Source of the DNA: Prochlorococcus sp. scB243_495D8
GTDB lineage: Bacteria; Cyanobacteriota; Cyanobacteriia; PCC-6307; Cyanobiaceae
Reading direction: 5' to 3'
NCBI GenBank assembly: GCA_000634195.1
Contig: JFLT01000186.1
Coordinates: forward strand, 62,001-126,000
Length of the DNA: 64,000 nucleotides
This document shows positions 62,056-64,000 of the stretch, one piece after another. Positions within the stretch are counted from its first letter, which is position 1. Each line of letters begins with the position of its first letter. The translations under genes and the position numbers were made by a program. The notes under the pieces are model-generated. The model saw only the letters and a program-made list of their open reading frames with translations. It was not told the origin of the DNA and did no database searches.

Positions 62056-63381
62056 TCAAAATTCTAAATCTGAAATTTCTTTTAGTGCAGCAATACTTAA
62101 AACTTCTGGGTTTGTATCTGTGACCAGGACATCGTCTTCTATTCTTATCCCAATGCCTTTCCATTTCTCTTCTATAGAGGGTTGTCCCTCAGGTACTGGG
62201 ATCCTATCACTTATATAGATCCCAGGTTCTACCGTAAGAATCATTCCATTCTGTAATGGCACTTCATAGTCCCCCATTCTGTATGCTCCAACATCATGCA
62301 CATCTAAGCCGAGCCAATGTCCAGTTCTATGCATGTAAAGATGTTTATAAGATTGATTCTCAATTATCTCCTCAGTACTGCCTGACAATAAACCAATTTC
62401 TTTTAGTCCTTCTATAAGAATTGTTAAAGCAACGTTGTGAACATGACTAGAATTCGATCCCTTTACAGCACTTTTAATTGCATTTTTCTGCGCACTCAAT
62501 ACGATTTCATAGATAACTTTTTGCTCATTAGAAAATTTACCACCAATAGGAATAGTTCTTGTTATGTCTCCATTGTAATAATCAATTAGTGAGCAACCAG
62601 CATCCACTAACAATAAATCTTCCTTCTTCAAGGGTGAGTTATTTGAAGTGTAATGCAAAATACAGGCGTTATCTCCTGATGCAACAATTGAGTTATAAGC
62701 TGGTCCTCTCGCCCCTTTTTCCAGAAAGAATCCCTCAAGAAGACCCTGAATTTGTCTTTCATTTTTCTTTGATGAGATTGATTCTCTAACTAATTCATGA
62801 GCTTCTGCTGAGATTTGAATAGCCTCTCTCATTCTCTTAATTTCAAATTCACTTTTAATTAATCTCATCTCATTTAAATAAATTTCTGGAGATTTTATAG
62901 AATTTCCACCAATGCCTAATCTTGAGCGATTTTCAAGTTGTTGTGAAAAAATTTCCAGTATTATTTTCTCAACTGATAGATGCTTACCAATAGAAAAAAC
63001 AAGTTCGTCAGAACCATTTATATAGGCTGGAAGTAATTCTCTTAATTCGTTTATTGAGTGAGCCTTATCAGCATTAAACTCTTTTTCAGCGCCTTCTAAA
63101 CCCCATCTAAAGCCGTGCCACACTTCGCTTATAACATCTTTAGGAGCAACAAACATAATAAATCTCTCTCCCTTTGGCTTATGTGATAAGAAAAGAGCGA
63201 TTGCATCAGGCTCATCGAAACCGGTTAAATACCAAAAATTACTATCTTGTCTAAAAGGATATTCACAATCAGCATGATGTTTTACGAGACTAGCACCAGG
63301 GATAATAGCAGCTTTTCCATTTAATTTATTAAGGAAGATTTCTCTTCTTTCTTCAAAAACTTTATTTTCAGGTTTAAACAT
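62056..63381 (-). CDS. pepP: Xaa-Pro aminopeptidase (M24B, aminopeptidase P)
   Basis: A 441-residue metallopeptidase that removes N-terminal residues before proline. An N-terminal AMP_N domain (FWYLTGFDEPDAIALFLSHK) is followed by the pita-bread fold with the metal ligands in LLVDAGCSLIDYYNGDITRT (two Asp), MHRTGHWLGLDVHDVGAYRM (His), ILTVEPGIYIS and IGIRIEDDVLVTD (two Glu). The length is normal. It is divergent from the CNNM-type gene. Confidence 0.95.
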   Translation of the reverse strand: MFKPENKVFEERREIFLNKLNGKAAIIPGASLVKHHADCEYPFRQDSNFWYLTGFDEPDAIALFLSHKPKGERFIMFVAPKDVISEVWHGFRWGLEGAEKEFNADKAHSINELRELLPAYINGSDELVFSIGKHLSVEKIILEIFSQQLENRSRLGIGGNSIKSPEIYLNEMRLIKSEFEIKRMREAIQISAEAHELVRESISSKKNERQIQGLLEGFFLEKGARGPAYNSIVASGDNACILHYTSNNSPLKKEDLLLVDAGCSLIDYYNGDITRTIPIGGKFSNEQKVIYEIVLSAQKNAIKSAVKGSNSSHVHNVALTILIEGLKEIGLLSGSTEEIIENQSYKHLYMHRTGHWLGLDVHDVGAYRMGDYEVPLQNGMILTVEPGIYISDRIPVPEGQPSIEEKWKGIGIRIEDDVLVTDTNPEVLSIAALKEISDLEF

Positions 63382-63455
63382 AGATTGTTTATTGGCGTGT
63401 TTTAAAAAAAAATGGAAGAATGAATTAATACAGATTTAGTAACTAATCTATCTTA

Positions 63456-64000
63456 ATGGAACCAAGTGTTTACGGTTTAGTTGTTCTTATCATAATTATT
63501 TTAATTGGGTCAGCATGTTGTTCGGGAGTAGAAGCTGCTTTTTTAGCTGTAAATTCGATTCGAATTCTAGAGATAGCCTCTAAACAAAAACCAAAGAGTT
63601 CTGCAAATCAACTCCTTAAACTTAGAAAACATCTTGGAAGGACATTAACTGTAATTACTATCACTAATAATGGATTTAACATAATTGGAAGTCTTATTTT
63701 AGGTGTATATGGAGCATTGGTTATTAATAGTAGTTATGGCCTAACCCTGTTTTCAATTTCTTTTTACATACTAGTTGTCTTAGTAGGAGAAGTACTACCA
63801 AAGGCTCTCGGTACAAGATTCTCAGTTCAAATAGCATTATTATCAGTTCCTATCTTGAGAATATTGCATACTTTAATGAGGCCATTTTTAGTTTTAATAG
63901 AACAAATATTTCCAGTTATCACTGCAGAAAATGAAATTTCAACAGATGAAGAAGAAATTAGACAAATGGCAAAAATTGGAAGCCAAAAAGGTTTGATAGA
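63456..64000 (+). CDS. CNNM/CorC (DUF21) family membrane protein, 3' part missing
   Basis: The first 181 residues are visible. They contain three to four membrane helices of a DUF21 domain: YGLVVLIIIILIGSACCSGV, EAAFLAVNSIRILEIA, TLTVITITNNGFNIIGSLIL and FYILVVLVGEVLPKALGTRF. The stretch EISTDEEEIRQMAKIGSQKG after the last helix is where CBS domains usually begin. Family members act in Mg or Co transport or as hemolysin-like proteins. The gene continues beyond the window. Confidence 0.85.
   Translation, partial: MEPSVYGLVVLIIIILIGSACCSGVEAAFLAVNSIRILEIASKQKPKSSANQLLKLRKHLGRTLTVITITNNGFNIIGSLILGVYGALVINSSYGLTLFSISFYILVVLVGEVLPKALGTRFSVQIALLSVPILRILHTLMRPFLVLIEQIFPVITAENEISTDEEEIRQMAKIGSQKGLI

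Overview
The window is strongly AT-rich and gene-dense. It reads as chromosome of a high-light-adapted Prochlorococcus. The main evidence is a set of cyanobacterial or plastid-type genes (ferredoxin petF, the photosystem II S4 protein, PSRP-3/Ycf65, a cyanobacterial rpoZ, DUF1818, DUF2811, DUF2214), three tiny high-light-inducible (hli) genes, and many 30-60 residue ORFs. The strain cannot be fixed from sequence alone.

Layout: (1) 0-22.4 kb is core: truB, a SpoIID-domain protein, rnz, a lumenal pentapeptide protein, petF, prmA, serA, the S4 protein, tRNA-Val(GAC), a PPOX flavoprotein, a photolyase-like gene, a one-domain NAD-dependent ligase homologue, an SDR, murD, pirin, a GAF protein, a flavoprotein and an EamA transporter. 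(2) 22.4-51.2 kb has the features of a genomic island: two fatty-acid desaturases, three hli genes, LptF/LptG-like permease, DoxX, a LOG-family protein, cupins, a dienelactone hydrolase, two ORFs broken by TGA, and about 45 micro-proteins, mostly with one membrane helix or paired cysteines. (3) 51.2-64 kb is core again: EVE-domain gene, rpoZ, an Hsp70-like gene, pyrR, gpmI, secG, groEL/groES, atpD/atpC, PSRP-3, pepP and a CNNM/CorC-type gene cut by the window end.

The island has repeated internal structure that ordinary gene calling does not explain. Micro-proteins form paralogous families (WLDxLINxIE, YWxLxxSAES, MDKxHLIxLISNS, CP12-tail-like cysteines, twin CX3C). A two-hairpin RNA element of about 46 nt occurs three times, with a compensating base-pair change, and a decayed fourth copy is likely. 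Two upstream modules (78 bp and 42 bp) are shared without gaps between otherwise different micro-protein genes. One micro-gene has a textbook promoter followed by a leader that folds into hairpins with a pseudoknot and an alternative stem just before its ribosome binding site, as a riboswitch would. Several other intergenic stretches look like structured non-coding RNAs. The right part of the island (47.7-51.2 kb) is flanked by a 33-bp direct repeat of the 5' end of the EVE gene, with a truncated EVE start on the left, suggesting an insertion or duplication boundary.

The flanking genes cover ordinary housekeeping: RNA modification and processing, serine and peptidoglycan synthesis, glycolysis, protein folding and export, ATP synthesis. 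The island genes point to membrane-lipid desaturation, light-stress protection and many uncharacterised small membrane proteins. All functions are inferred from reading the sequence; no database search was run.
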